Below, piece by piece: positions 40,732 to 50,338 of a stretch of 64,000 nt of DNA. Both the position numbers and the translations under genes were made by a program. The notes below the pieces were generated by a model. It saw only the letters and a list, made by a program, of their open reading frames with translations. It was not told the DNA's origin and did no database searches. This DNA is from Leptospira hartskeerlii (GTDB lineage Bacteria; Spirochaetota; Leptospiria; Leptospirales; Leptospiraceae). The stretch lies in contig NZ_NPDL01000012.1 in NCBI RefSeq assembly GCF_002811475.1, positions 7,926-71,925 on the forward strand, read 5' to 3'. Every line of letters starts with the position of its first letter. Position 1 is the stretch's first letter.

Positions 40732-42696
40732 ATGAATCAAACCCTTTGGACTCCCAGTCCCGAACTCATTCAAAACTCAAGACTCACTGAATTCCAAAAT
40801 TATGCCGAACAAAAGGTCGGTAAAAAATTCCAGAACTATAAAGAGCTACATTCTTGGTCAGTGGAATTCCCTGAAAAATTTTGGGGACTCATTTGGGAAT
40901 TTGCTCCAGTCATCCATTCTAAAGCGTACGAAGAAGTCATTCGGCCAGGAAAAACTTTTAGAGAAGCCCAATTTTTTCCGGGAGCAAAACTAAACTTCGC
41001 TCAGAACTTACTCCGAAAAAAAGATGATACAATCGCGATCTTTTATAGGGGAGAAAGTGGGGCGGAGAAGAGTCTGACTTATTCTGAACTTTATAAAAAA
41101 GTCGGAGCACTTGCTGCCTATTTTAGATCGGAAGGTGTGGTGCCTGGAGACAGGGTTGCGGGATTAATGCCGAACGTTCCGGATACGGTTCTTGCGATGT
41201 TGGCCGCTACTAGCATAGGAGCAGTCTGGACATCTTGTTCTCCTGACTTCGGAGTTAAAGGAGTGTTGGATCGATTCGGTCAGATTAAACCTAAAATTTT
41301 GATTACGACGGACCTGTACGAATTCAAGGGGAAGTCGCTTCCACTTGCAAATACCATCCAAGAGATTTCTTCCCAACTTCCTGACCTGAAAAAGATCTTA
41401 GTTTCTGAATATCCTAGTTTAGGGTCAAACGAACGGAAGAATGTCACGGATGGTTTTCCTGAAAAAGCTCTTCCACTAGAAGAATCTTATGGATCGTTTC
41501 TGGGACAAGACCCTGAATTCTACCAAACATCTTTCGATCATCCTGTTTATATTATGTATTCTTCCGGAACAACTGGGCTTCCTAAATGCATGGTCCAAGG
41601 TTCAGGAGTTTTCTTAAATCACTGGAAAGAACTTGCATTACATACGGATCTGAAAGAAGGAGATGGGATCTTCTATTATACCACCTGCGGATGGATGATG
41701 TGGAATTGGCTTGTGAGTTCTCTTTCAATCGGGGCTACGATACACCTGTTCGATGGAAATCCATTCCATCCTGATCCTGGAGTTTTATTTAGATATGTTT
41801 CAGATCGTAAGGTAAAGGTATTCGGAGTAGGAGCTAAATACATTCTCAGCTTGGAAAAGGAAAAATACAAACCAAGCGTCGATTTATCTTCCGTAAGGTC
41901 AGTATTGTCCACAGGGTCTCCGTTACCTGGATACGGATTTAATTATGTATACGAATCTTGGAAGAAGGATTTAAGGCTTTCTTCTATTTCGGGTGGAACT
42001 GATCTGAATGGATGTTTTGCATTAGGAAATCCTAATTTACCTGTTCATTCCGGAGAATTACAATCTTTAGGCCTTGGAATGGCAGTCCAAATTTTTGACG
42101 ATTCAGGAAAGCCCGTGGAAGGACAGAAAGGCGAGTTGGTTTGCACAAAACCGTTTCCTTCAATGCCATTAGAATTCTGGAATGATCCAGATGGAAAAAA
42201 ATACTCAGGCGCATATTTCGATACATATTCCGATATCTGGAGACACGGTGATTTTGCGGAAATTCTTCCTAACGGAGGAATGGTGGTTTATGGAAGATCC
42301 GATGCTACTTTAAATCCAGGAGGAGTTCGTATCGGTACTGCGGACTTATATAGCTTGCTCGAAACCATTTCCGAAATTGCAGACTCAGTAGTGATTGGCC
42401 AAGAATGGAAGGACGATGTGAGAGTGATCCTATTCTTAAAGATGGCACCAGGTGCAGTCTTGGATTCCGCATTCGAATCTAAGATCAAAAAAGAGATCAA
42501 GGACAAGGTTTCCCCTCGTCACGTTCCATCTAAGATCATCCAAGTTGCAGATATTCCTTATACTCGGAATATGAAGAAGGTGGAGATCGCGGTAAAAAAG
42601 ACAGTACAAGGAGAGCCTGTCACAAATCAGGATGCTCTGATCAATCCAGAATCATTAGAATATTATAAAAATATTCCGCAGTTGCAGACTGATTGA
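40732..42696 (+). CDS. aacS: Acetoacetyl-CoA synthetase
   Basis: A 654-residue ANL-superfamily ligase that activates acetoacetate with ATP and CoA. It has the AMP-binding MYSSGTTGLPKCMVQ, GGTDLNGCF, the hinge region YGRSDATLNPGGVRIG, and the C-terminal Lys motif (TRNMKKVEIAVKK). The N-terminal WTPSPELIQNSRLTEF and its length fit the acetoacetyl-CoA subclass rather than acetyl-CoA synthetase. It may let the cell use ketone bodies or recycle acetoacetyl units. Confidence 0.93.
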   Translation: MNQTLWTPSPELIQNSRLTEFQNYAEQKVGKKFQNYKELHSWSVEFPEKFWGLIWEFAPVIHSKAYEEVIRPGKTFREAQFFPGAKLNFAQNLLRKKDDTIAIFYRGESGAEKSLTYSELYKKVGALAAYFRSEGVVPGDRVAGLMPNVPDTVLAMLAATSIGAVWTSCSPDFGVKGVLDRFGQIKPKILITTDLYEFKGKSLPLANTIQEISSQLPDLKKILVSEYPSLGSNERKNVTDGFPEKALPLEESYGSFLGQDPEFYQTSFDHPVYIMYSSGTTGLPKCMVQGSGVFLNHWKELALHTDLKEGDGIFYYTTCGWMMWNWLVSSLSIGATIHLFDGNPFHPDPGVLFRYVSDRKVKVFGVGAKYILSLEKEKYKPSVDLSSVRSVLSTGSPLPGYGFNYVYESWKKDLRLSSISGGTDLNGCFALGNPNLPVHSGELQSLGLGMAVQIFDDSGKPVEGQKGELVCTKPFPSMPLEFWNDPDGKKYSGAYFDTYSDIWRHGDFAEILPNGGMVVYGRSDATLNPGGVRIGTADLYSLLETISEIADSVVIGQEWKDDVRVILFLKMAPGAVLDSAFESKIKKEIKDKVSPRHVPSKIIQVADIPYTRNMKKVEIAVKKTVQGEPVTNQDALINPESLEYYKNIPQLQTD

Positions 42697-42738
42697 ATTC
42701 ATTTTCGGGACATTTTTCTTAATTTACGGCGTAACGAC

Positions 42739-42764
42739 AGAAGGTCCGCTTTTTTGGGCCTTCT
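42739..42764. terminator. Bidirectional hairpin terminator
   Basis: AGAAGGTCC (42739-42747) pairs with GGGCCTTCT (42756-42764) with one G-T wobble. The loop is GCTTTTTT. It lies between convergent aacS and the anti-sigma gene and covers the anti-sigma stop codon. Confidence 0.55.
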
Positions 42765-43095
42765 ATCTTTCTGAAAAAGAAGTCTCTATGATCAGATCTG
42801 TATCTTCCCAGATATATTCTGTCTCGATCGGAGAAGCAAGATATTCTGCTGAGTTCTGTGAATTGGAATAAGGATCTTCGGATTCTTTTAAGTTGCGAAT
42901 ATAAAAAGTAGCGAGTCCGGCCAGTCCTAAAAGTAGAATTGCAGCTAACGCATGCCATACGAACTTTTTGTTCGATGCTTCTTGGATTTCCGCCTTAGCG
43001 ATAACTTTGCCTGCGATCCTTTTGGCAAGGTCCGGATCGTTGAGTAGGGATCCAATTTTTCGGTCTAGATCGGAATCGATATAAGGTTCTTTCAT
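42763..43095 (-). CDS. Putative anti-sigma factor
   Basis: A 110-residue bitopic protein: cytoplasmic helix-rich N-terminus (SDLDRKIGSLLNDPDLAKRI), one membrane helix (about 46-65) and a short acidic periplasmic tail. No ZAS zinc motif. Start chosen at 43095, as this ATG overlaps the sigma-gene stop (ATGA); an upstream ATG at 43140 lies inside the sigma gene. Position and topology support an anti-sigma role for the ECF factor. Confidence 0.65.
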   Translation of the reverse strand: MKEPYIDSDLDRKIGSLLNDPDLAKRIAGKVIAKAEIQEASNKKFVWHALAAILLLGLAGLATFYIRNLKESEDPYSNSQNSAEYLASPIETEYIWEDTDLIIETSFSER

Positions 43096-43625
43096 TTTTC
43101 TTCTCTTCCTTTCTGATTCGATGCGAATCTGGATAACCATTCTTTTGCTCTGGAGATCCTGGATTTAACGGTTCCTTCGGAGATATCCAGTTTTTTAGCG
43201 ATCGATTCCATCTTCTCGCCACCTAACCTAAGTATCATAGTTTCTTTATATGGAGAAGGCAAGAGATTAATTTGCGACTCCATCCATTTACGCCGATCCG
43301 GATCAGGTTCGATTGCCGCAATATCCGCTTCTTTCTTTTCAGTAACTTTTATCTCAGCTTGTAGTTTGTAATAGGCTTTTCCTTCTCTATTCCATTTTCG
43401 GATAGCTCTTCTACATTCGTTTCTCGCAGCTACATATAACCAGCGATTTGCATCTTGTGGATCGAGAGAAGGTCTGTTCTTAAATTTAAGATAATATCTT
43501 AAATACGTATCTTGGACCAGGTCCTCAACTAAAGAAGCCATCCCAGGCAGAATATGCCTACGGATGGACTTGAGAACTGTTCCCTTACTGGATTCTATGA
43601 TCCGGATTAATTCTGGTTCAGTCAT
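43092..43625 (-). CDS. ECF-type RNA polymerase sigma factor
   Basis: A 177-residue sigma-70-family protein with region 2 (VEDLVQDTYLRYYLKF and the RWLYVAARNECRRAIRKW helix for -10 recognition) and region 4 (LLPSPYKETMILRLGGEKMESIAKKL, then EGTVKSRISRAKEWL) for -35 recognition. It lies 5 bp after a Spy-like gene and overlaps the anti-sigma gene. It likely responds to an envelope or metal signal through these partners. Confidence 0.92.
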   Translation of the reverse strand: MTEPELIRIIESSKGTVLKSIRRHILPGMASLVEDLVQDTYLRYYLKFKNRPSLDPQDANRWLYVAARNECRRAIRKWNREGKAYYKLQAEIKVTEKKEADIAAIEPDPDRRKWMESQINLLPSPYKETMILRLGGEKMESIAKKLDISEGTVKSRISRAKEWLSRFASNQKGREEK

Positions 43626-43630
43626 TATAT

Positions 43631-44188
43631 CTATCGACAGTCTCTATCTCCAGGAGGAGGTCCGGGAGGCGGACCATGGTGATGGGGCGGAAAGTCCCTT
43701 CTCTCTTTGATCCTATTTAATCTTTCCTTATGGAGTTGATTTAGTTTTTGTTTCTGCTCCGGAGTCAGAATGGACTCGAATTCCAATCTTCCTTTTATAT
43801 GCAAAAATCTTAATTCGAGTTGTATATCGCTGATCTCTTTTAATTTAGATTTTACGGCGACTAAATCTACTTTAGGAGATTCTAATAGTTTGCGTAAGGA
43901 TTCATGGAGTGCGGGTAATTTCTCACCCATGCTGCGGCTTAGATTCAGTCTTTTGTCGGTTGCCAATTTTGCTTTTTCGATCTGCTCGGGAGTGAGGGAA
44001 AGTTCTTTGGAGAATTTTTCGAAATTTCTATCTTCTCTATCTCTTGGGCCCGGGCCTCCCCCAGGTATGAAGAAGTCGAACGGTTCTGGCGGTGGAGGAG
44101 GGGGTTCTGCGAACAAGAAATTCCCTGATCCTAAAATCAGGAGAATGAGAACGAATAATTTAAGTTTATTAAAATCCAAAACGATCAC
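43631..44188 (-). CDS. Spy/CpxP-like periplasmic protein, possible metal sensor or chaperone
   Basis: A 185-residue exported protein: signal peptide to FLFA, a proline run (EPPPPPPEP), then helices with two LTPEQ motifs (LSLTPEQIEKAKLA, ILTPEQKQKLNQL), the Spy/CpxP/CnrX signature. The C-terminal tail is His/Pro-rich (HHHGPPPGPPPGD), as in metal-binding members. Start codon is GTG. With the sigma and anti-sigma genes directly downstream, it parallels the CnrYXH and ZraP-like sensing arrangement. Metal identity is unknown. Confidence 0.75.
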   Translation of the reverse strand: MIVLDFNKLKLFVLILLILGSGNFLFAEPPPPPPEPFDFFIPGGGPGPRDREDRNFEKFSKELSLTPEQIEKAKLATDKRLNLSRSMGEKLPALHESLRKLLESPKVDLVAVKSKLKEISDIQLELRFLHIKGRLEFESILTPEQKQKLNQLHKERLNRIKERRDFPPHHHGPPPGPPPGDRDCR

Positions 44189-44211
44189 CTACTATTTCTG
44201 ACGAATTATTT

Positions 44212-44940
44212 TTATTGTGTACTAGTGCTAGAAGAACTTCCGGAAGAAACCGTACTGCTTGTACAGTTCACCTCTCCCTTAATGCTAACGGAAGGTCCTT
44301 CCACGCTCGAGGTATTATAACAGGTCTCTCCGTCTTCGGTATAACACATACTTGTAGAAGTCGCGGAAGTACAATTGATTAGGTCCGTAGTATAGCATTG
44401 AGTAAGGGAAAGTGCTGCAGTTCCACTTGTAAGTGCGGTTCCCACCAAATCCACGCTTACCGTTAAATAAGACAGTGCTTGTGAACTAGTTACGCTAGTG
44501 TCGATCGGGACTCCGCTTCCTCCCCAATAAATTTTTCCATAATTCGAAACGACTGCATAAGTTCCGATCCCTCCGGAATAGGAAAATCCTTGGGTTGAAT
44601 CGATGGAGCCTTGGTTTTGGGTACTATCGTATAAAAACTTAAGGTATAGATATTCGCCCGTTTTAAAATATAATCTGCTGATAACGGTATATAAACTATT
44701 CGTAGAAGACGTGGTCGTAGTTGTAGTAGTGCTCGTGCTCGACGAACTATAAACGGTTGCAGTTCCGCAACTTGCGGTCTTATCCTGGTCTATCTCTCCG
44801 GAAATATTAAAAGCCACTCCGTCTCCATAAACCGTTAAACCTACTTTATCGGAGGCAGTGTTCGTACAGGATAAAAAGCAAAATGTGAAGAATACAAAAT
44901 ATGTAGGGTAATAATAGCTTTGTGAAGTGAAAGTATACAA
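44212..44940 (-). CDS. Ser/Thr-rich putative lipoprotein
   Basis: A 242-residue protein with a hydrophobic N-terminus ending in FLSC (Cys25). It has a polythreonine tract (STSTTTTTTTSS, about 70-81) and a Ser-rich C-terminus. The start is a TTG and no ATG exists nearby. The n-region has no Lys or Arg, which is unusual for a signal peptide, so the true start or its export is uncertain. The rest is beta-rich with a few Cys residues. Low-complexity surface protein of unknown role. Confidence 0.55.
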   Translation of the reverse strand: MYTFTSQSYYYPTYFVFFTFCFLSCTNTASDKVGLTVYGDGVAFNISGEIDQDKTASCGTATVYSSSSTSTTTTTTTSSTNSLYTVISRLYFKTGEYLYLKFLYDSTQNQGSIDSTQGFSYSGGIGTYAVVSNYGKIYWGGSGVPIDTSVTSSQALSYLTVSVDLVGTALTSGTAALSLTQCYTTDLINCTSATSTSMCYTEDGETCYNTSSVEGPSVSIKGEVNCTSSTVSSGSSSSTSTQ

Positions 44941-45091
44941 GCGGGTTCTCGGATCCTCTTTCTATATAAGTAAACCCGGAGAGGGGAAAACGTTCCCTGA
45001 TATTCACAAAAAATTCACACATCCGATCGACTCAGGGTAGATAGGTCTTTGTTTTTCCCTTGATCCATAAGGGCTAAGAAAATATAAAAGA

Positions 45092-45931
45092 ATGGTGTTT
45101 CGAAAGTTCGGACTTCTATTTTCGTTTTTGATCCTTTATCCGATATTCTCTCAAAACATCTCAGGCTCTCGTTTGGAAGAAATCCAAAAAAGGGGAGAAT
45201 TGAGAGTCACTGGAAATCGTAACTTCGACCCATTCTATATCTCGGATCCTAAAGACGGTTTTCCCGGATTCGATGCGGAGCTTGGAAAAAAATACGCCGA
45301 GTTTTTGGGAGTAAAATACACATTCACAAACCGTCCGGAATTCGAGGATTATGCGGAAGCGATCAAAAGTGGAGAAGCGGATATCGCATTTTCCGGCTTA
45401 AGTTCTACATTAGAAAGATCTAAAAAAGGAAGTTTCAGTTCTCCTTATTTGGTTTCCACACCGGGTGCATTGGTAAATAAGAATGCACTTCCTCCTCCTC
45501 CGGAAGGAAATATTATCTCTACAGTATATTTTAGAAGTGTAAAGGACTTGGAAAATGTGAGCGGGCTTAGTTTTTCAGTCAGAGCATTTTCTGCCAGTCA
45601 TGAATATCTATTGAGTATTTTTCCGAATTCAAGGGTATTCACCTACGGTTCCATGGAAAGCGCTTGGAATTCAGTGAAAGAAGGACAGGCAAATTGTTTT
45701 GTGGGAGATTCTCTTTATATCAAGGGTCTTCTGCTCAAACAAAGAAGTATTTTGTCCAATTTTAGAGCGCTTATCGAACCGGTTCAGGAAAATCATGTGA
45801 GTGCTTTGCTTCCTAAAGGAGACATTTACTTCTCCCGTAATTTCGAATTTTTTCTGTCGGAACTCAAACGTACAGGCGAATTAAAAAGTTTAGAGGACAA
45901 GTATTTTAACAGAAGCGACTGGGTGAAATAA
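45092..45931 (+). CDS. Family-3 solute-binding protein (amino-acid type), orphan
   Basis: A 279-residue periplasmic binding protein with signal peptide (IFSQ cleavage). Hallmarks: LRVTGNRNFDPFYI, GFDAELGKKYAEFLGV, and EADIAFSGLSSTLERSK with the ligand-binding arginine. No ABC permease or ATPase genes lie next to it, so it may serve a distant transporter or act as a sensor. Confidence 0.85.
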   Translation: MVFRKFGLLFSFLILYPIFSQNISGSRLEEIQKRGELRVTGNRNFDPFYISDPKDGFPGFDAELGKKYAEFLGVKYTFTNRPEFEDYAEAIKSGEADIAFSGLSSTLERSKKGSFSSPYLVSTPGALVNKNALPPPPEGNIISTVYFRSVKDLENVSGLSFSVRAFSASHEYLLSIFPNSRVFTYGSMESAWNSVKEGQANCFVGDSLYIKGLLLKQRSILSNFRALIEPVQENHVSALLPKGDIYFSRNFEFFLSELKRTGELKSLEDKYFNRSDWVK

Positions 45932-45949
45932 CGAAACAGTCTAATCCGT

Positions 45950-46816
45950 ATGGCAACTTTGGCAAAAAGAAAGGCCCAAAATTCTCCCGGACAGATCTAT
46001 GTGGATTCCAGTTGTATAGATTGCGAAACTTGTAGGATCTTGGCTGGCGATGTTTTTGGAGAAGATCAAACGGGTTCCTTCGTCAAAAAACAACCCGAGT
46101 CGGAATCCGAAAAATTCAAAGCCTTACAAGCATTAGTTGCTTGTCCTACTGCTTCCATCGGAACGGAAGATCGAATCGATCTTACTGATGCGAAAGCCTC
46201 TTTCCCGAGACAGATCCAGGACGAGGTCTATCATTGTGGTTTCCATTCAAAGGATTCATTCGGTGCCTTCTCCTATTTCATTGTTCGGGAAGAAGGTAAC
46301 ATACTTGTGGATTCTCCTCGATATATTCCGTCACTTTCCGAAAAAATAAAAAACTTGGGTGGGATCAAATATCATTTTCTAACTCATAGGGATGATATTG
46401 CGGACCATGAAAAATTCCATAATGATTTCGGGACCCAAAGGATCATCCACGAAGGAGATCTATCCGCCGTTCCAAATGCTGAGATCGTAGTCAAAGGAAG
46501 GGAGCCATTCTCACTTGGCGAAGATCTTTTAGTGATACCAGGGGCCGGTCATACAAGGGGACATTCTACTCTATTATATAAACGTAAATTTCTATTTTCG
46601 GGGGACCATCTTGCATTTGATCCTAAACGAGAAAGGCTGATCGCATTTAGAGGCGCTTGTTGGTATTCTTGGGAAGAACAAACCAAGTCCATGCAGGACT
46701 TGGAAAATTATGATTTTGAATGGCTTCTTCCAGGCCACGGGCACCCCGCTCATACGGATCGGAAGCGTATGAGCGAGATGCTTAGGTCCTGCGTTCTATG
46801 GATGCAAAAACGTTAG
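45950..46816 (+). CDS. Ferredoxin-MBL fusion protein
   Basis: A 288-residue protein. N-terminal ferredoxin module (Cys in [14 protein letters not shown] and VACPTASIG, four cysteines) is followed by an MBL-fold domain with [22 protein letters not shown] and a central GAGHTRGHS. The zinc motif is divergent (HRDDIADH instead of HxHxDH). This fusion is known in several bacteria and may couple electron transfer to hydrolysis; substrate is unknown. Its end overlaps the end of the convergent SLT gene. Confidence 0.85.
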   Translation: MATLAKRKAQNSPGQIYVDSSCIDCETCRILAGDVFGEDQTGSFVKKQPESESEKFKALQALVACPTASIGTEDRIDLTDAKASFPRQIQDEVYHCGFHSKDSFGAFSYFIVREEGNILVDSPRYIPSLSEKIKNLGGIKYHFLTHRDDIADHEKFHNDFGTQRIIHEGDLSAVPNAEIVVKGREPFSLGEDLLVIPGAGHTRGHSTLLYKRKFLFSGDHLAFDPKRERLIAFRGACWYSWEEQTKSMQDLENYDFEWLLPGHGHPAHTDRKRMSEMLRSCVLWMQKR

Positions 46817-47442
46817 AATGATTCCCTGCTTCCTAAATATTCTTCCTGGCCTGAAAACACGCTCTCGGCGTAGGCAGGAACTCCTCCCCATTTTTTAACC
46901 GCTCCAGGTCCCGCGTTATAAGCGAGAAGTGCTGTTCGGATATTTCCCTCATGGGTTTCTAAAAGATGGTTCAGATAAGATACTCCTAGGTGGATATTTG
47001 TCTCCGGTTCGAGTAAGTCTTGCTTCTTGATTTGTTTTCCTTCCCAAGATGCGATCCAGGACCCTGTTCCTGGCATGATCTGCATGAGTCCGAGTGCATT
47101 CTTCTTGGATCTGGCTTTTCGGTAGAATTCGGACTCTGTTTTGATAATCCCAAGAAGGAGTCCAGCCTTCTCTCCTTTTTGGCAATAAACTCCGCAGGCG
47201 CTATTATTGATCCTTTCTGATTCCTTTTCTACAGTTAAGGAGAGAAGTTCTAGCTCCGGTTCGGTTAGGCTTGGTCTCTCGGAGCGAATGTATTCTTTGA
47301 TTTGGGTGGATTCAGGTAAGGAGTTCCTACCTGGCGCGCTTTTTCCGATCAGGGAGCCCGCGATTGGGGCTACCAGTGATTGGTAGAGCAGGGGTAACGA
47401 GGCGATAAATATGTATCTTTTTCGGATTTTAGGCTGGAGCAT
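46813..47442 (-). CDS. Lytic transglycosylase (SLT domain)
   Basis: A 209-residue exported protein with N-terminal membrane/signal segment and an SLT domain: [11 protein letters not shown] with the catalytic Glu, [24 protein letters not shown] and [11 protein letters not shown]. It cleaves the glycan backbone to form 1,6-anhydromuropeptides. The start has a strong site (AGGAGGCAAGGAG). A palindrome lies 18 bp upstream. Confidence 0.9.
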   Translation of the reverse strand: MLQPKIRKRYIFIASLPLLYQSLVAPIAGSLIGKSAPGRNSLPESTQIKEYIRSERPSLTEPELELLSLTVEKESERINNSACGVYCQKGEKAGLLLGIIKTESEFYRKARSKKNALGLMQIMPGTGSWIASWEGKQIKKQDLLEPETNIHLGVSYLNHLLETHEGNIRTALLAYNAGPGAVKKWGGVPAYAESVFSGQEEYLGSRESF

Positions 47443-48050
47443 TCTCCTTGCCTCCTCTTATGGTGCATTGCACCATCTGTGACCAGTCTTTTTGCGGCGC
47501 ACTACAGGCAAAGCAAAAAAACGCCCGGTTTTCTAAGTTTTGAGAAAAAAGTCTGATTTTCAGAGACCGGTCTGGCCCTGAAGAAATCGAAAGTCGGAAG
47601 TTAAAGAAGCAAAGGAAACATTTTTCATTTTTGGAAAGAAATTTCCAAGAGAGGAGTAAATCTTTCGGTATAAAAAATTTCAAAATATAGATCCGAACGC
47701 TTAGAATAAGTTTGGAAATAAATTTACTAACCTAAAATGAGTATATGTATTTGCGTTCGTTTCTCAAAACGATTCTCGTAGTGAGATAAATATAACATTC
47801 GATTTATTTAATATAATTTTCTAAAAATAAAAATTTTGATGCAAATTTCTGTAACTGCTTCGTCATAATGTTAGAACCGGGGATTTGTTGAACAAACAAG
47901 TCTGAATAAAAAAGAAAAGACTTCCTCGCGATGATCGATCCCGCGATAGAGATAATTTAAAGATACATTACAAAAAGCTAAATCCGTATTCGTCGGATCC
48001 GTTTTCTAAAAACAAAAACTCTGAAATCGGATATTTTCTGGGGAAAAATA
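47443..48050. other. Gene-poor spacer (about 600 bp)
   Basis: AT-rich region between the SLT and matrixin genes, divergent. It holds the 17-bp palindrome at 47460-47476, a small hairpin with arms TCGCG/CGCGA near 47928-47946, and the GGGGA site of the matrixin gene. A minus-strand frame of 84 codons (47429-47683) overlaps the SLT start and has no coding character, so I do not call it a gene. Confidence 0.6.
47460..47476. promoter_or_regulatory. Perfect palindrome upstream of the lytic transglycosylase
   Basis: ATGGTGCA, one spacer base, TGCACCAT: 8-bp perfect arms. It lies 18 bp upstream of the SLT start, a plausible operator for a dimeric regulator. Seen directly; binding is inference. Confidence 0.35.
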
Positions 48051-48785
48051 ATGAGGGTATCTTTAGCTCTATCCGTACTATGCCTTATTACATTTTCACA
48101 ATGTACCCAAATGGGAAATCCATCTAGCGATCTCACTTGGGAAGAAAAACAACTTCTCTGGATTGCATACGGAGAAGAAATGAAAGGCGGACTACAACTT
48201 ACAAAATCCGCGGCCCAGAAATGGGGCCTTGGCATAGATGTCTATCCGGCTAAAACCAGAGTGGATAGAATGAGAAACACGATCGCTTTTACTGAATCAG
48301 GTAAATGTCATGTGGAAGGTATCTCTCAGAAGAATGTAAAAGACTGCCAACTGTTTTCTTCCAATCCTTTTTATCTTGCTGCTTGTTCCATCAGCGCAAC
48401 TACTAACATTGAAAACAGCGTCATTTTTATTTTTAAGGATAGGATCAAAGCAACTGCAGATGCGATGAGGATGGAAGGAAGTACCATTGATGTAAAAGAA
48501 TACATCATCGCAACTGTTTCCCATGAAGTAGGGCATTGTCTCGGATTACAACATTCTCAAGACCCTAAAGATCTGATGTTCCCTATGTTGACTGGAAGCG
48601 TATTCGAGCCTAGTAGAACTGAAATGCATGCCGCACAGGCGTTGTACGATACTTCTTTGCCGCCAGGTTCCATAGACGACTCGAATCTTTATACGAAACA
48701 ATCGGACTTTACTTACTTAAAACAATACACCGTACCATCGTTTGCGGTATTCGGAAATATAAATATGGAAGAGGAAGACCGGTAA
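48051..48785 (+). CDS. Matrixin-like zinc metalloprotease lipoprotein
   Basis: A 244-residue exported protein with lipobox TFSQC (Cys18). The zinc motif HEVGHCLGLQH (His158, Glu159, His162, His168) and Met-turn DLMFPML are typical of M10-type metzincins. It probably acts on the cell surface or in the periplasm. GGGGA site upstream. Host-matrix degradation is possible but not shown. A hairpin terminator follows. Confidence 0.85.
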   Translation: MRVSLALSVLCLITFSQCTQMGNPSSDLTWEEKQLLWIAYGEEMKGGLQLTKSAAQKWGLGIDVYPAKTRVDRMRNTIAFTESGKCHVEGISQKNVKDCQLFSSNPFYLAACSISATTNIENSVIFIFKDRIKATADAMRMEGSTIDVKEYIIATVSHEVGHCLGLQHSQDPKDLMFPMLTGSVFEPSRTEMHAAQALYDTSLPPGSIDDSNLYTKQSDFTYLKQYTVPSFAVFGNINMEEEDR

Positions 48786-48837
48786 CCCCAGAACGGTGAA
48801 AACCGATCGGTCTTCCTATGGTGCGGATCGAAGACTG

Positions 48838-48864
48838 CCGGGGATTAAACTCCCCGGTTTTTTT
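48838..48864 (+). terminator. Rho-independent terminator of the matrixin gene
   Basis: CCGGGGA pairs with TCCCCGG around TTAAAC, followed by seven T. It overlaps the stop codon of convergent pepA, whose TAA lies in the loop. Confidence 0.8.
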
Positions 48865-50338
48865 CTAATTTTTCGGCCAAGTCTACAAGTAGTCTCACAC
48901 CGTATCCGCTCGGCCCGTTCCCGATTTGGGTTCCGGATGCCTTCTTTCTCCAAGCAGTTCCTGCGATATCAATATGAGCCCAGTCAATTCCTGAGTCCAC
49001 AAAACGTTCCAAATATTTTGCCGCAGAAAGGCTTCCACCTGGGCGTCCTGCAATATTACGTAAATCTGCTATATCACTCTTTAAATCTTCGCCGTATTCT
49101 TCCCATAAAGGCAGATTCCAGGTCCTTTCATCTGAAGAAGCGGAAGCTTCGTCCAAGAGCCCACGAAGTTTATCAGAATTACTCATAACTCCTGCAGCCT
49201 CATGGCCCAAAGAAATGATGATTGCTCCCGTCAAGGTTGCGAGATCCACCATATAGTCCGGTTTGTATTTTTTTCCGATGTAAGAAAGAACATCGCCTAA
49301 AACGAGGCGGCCTTCTGCATCAGTGTTTTGGACTTCTACAGTAAGCCCATTATGAGCAGTGTAAACGTCTCCCGGCTTCAAAGCGGCAGCATCCGGCATA
49401 TTCTCCGCAACTCCGATCGCTGCGATTACCGGAACAGAAATGCCTAATTCTGCAATCGCACCGATCGCATGGATCACCGCTGCGGCACCGCACATATCAT
49501 ATTTCATTTCATGCATGTCTTGTGCTGGCTTGATACTGATCCCGCCTGAATCGAATGTGAGGCCTTTTCCTATCAGAGCTAATTTCTTTTTGGATTTTGC
49601 TTTAGGAGGATTATATTCCAAAACGATCATCTTAGGTTTTTTGTCTGAACCTTGGGAAACTGCGAGTATTCCACCCATCTTTTCTTTTTTAAGTTGGGGT
49701 TCGTCCATCACTGTGATCTTTAGTCCTGCTTCCTTTGCGATCTCTTTGGAACGAGAGACAAATTCTTCCGGAGTGAAATGATTTGCAGGAAGGTGGGCGA
49801 TATATCTGGCTCCGTTTACGTATTTGCTTACCGATCTGGATTTATCCAGACCGGCTTTCGCGGATTTTTCTGCATTAGAATCTTCTAATATAAAACTTAC
49901 GTTCCCGAATTTGCCTTTTTTCTCCTTAAAATCTTTTGCCAAAACATTGATAGGGAATGCACCTAAATCGATAGAGTTCGCTATCTGGTATACTAAGGAA
50001 GAAGTAGAAAGTGTTTTGGTCAAAAATCTAGTGAGTTTGATCTCTAATCCCACAGAGTCCCATTTACGTAGTTTTTCTCCTACGCTTAAAAAGATCTGAG
50101 CTACGGAACGAATGCTAACCTTGTTGGAGTTCCCCAGGCCGAGGTAGATAATTCTTTCAGACTCATCTATAAAACTTTGTCCGGATTCTCCAGAAAATAT
50201 TCCGGAACGTATCTGGTCTGAAAATTTGGTCTCTAATTCTTTTGGCAGATTATCTTTTACAACAGGAATTACTTTATAAATATTTTTAGAAGTGTTCTTC
50301 CCGATGCTAAAATTGATTTTCGATCTTTCTATCTTCAT
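48845..50338 (-). CDS. pepA: Leucyl aminopeptidase (M17)
   Basis: A 497-residue di-metal aminopeptidase. C-terminal signatures: [28 protein letters not shown], and [14 protein letters not shown] with metal ligands. It releases N-terminal residues in the cytoplasm. Start overlaps the end of bcp by ATGA, which makes bcp-pepA an operon. Confidence 0.96.
   Translation of the reverse strand: MKIERSKINFSIGKNTSKNIYKVIPVVKDNLPKELETKFSDQIRSGIFSGESGQSFIDESERIIYLGLGNSNKVSIRSVAQIFLSVGEKLRKWDSVGLEIKLTRFLTKTLSTSSLVYQIANSIDLGAFPINVLAKDFKEKKGKFGNVSFILEDSNAEKSAKAGLDKSRSVSKYVNGARYIAHLPANHFTPEEFVSRSKEIAKEAGLKITVMDEPQLKKEKMGGILAVSQGSDKKPKMIVLEYNPPKAKSKKKLALIGKGLTFDSGGISIKPAQDMHEMKYDMCGAAAVIHAIGAIAELGISVPVIAAIGVAENMPDAAALKPGDVYTAHNGLTVEVQNTDAEGRLVLGDVLSYIGKKYKPDYMVDLATLTGAIIISLGHEAAGVMSNSDKLRGLLDEASASSDERTWNLPLWEEYGEDLKSDIADLRNIAGRPGGSLSAAKYLERFVDSGIDWAHIDIAGTAWRKKASGTQIGNGPSGYGVRLLVDLAEKLEKNRGV

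Noticed and set aside
43770..44201. Long plus-strand frame opposite the Spy-like gene
   Set aside because: Mirror of a Pro/Gly-rich gene; the minus-strand gene has a signal peptide, LTPEQ motifs and operon context.
47429..47683. 84-codon minus-strand frame upstream of the lytic transglycosylase
   Set aside because: Overlaps the SLT ribosome site and start, and its translation shows no recognisable domain.
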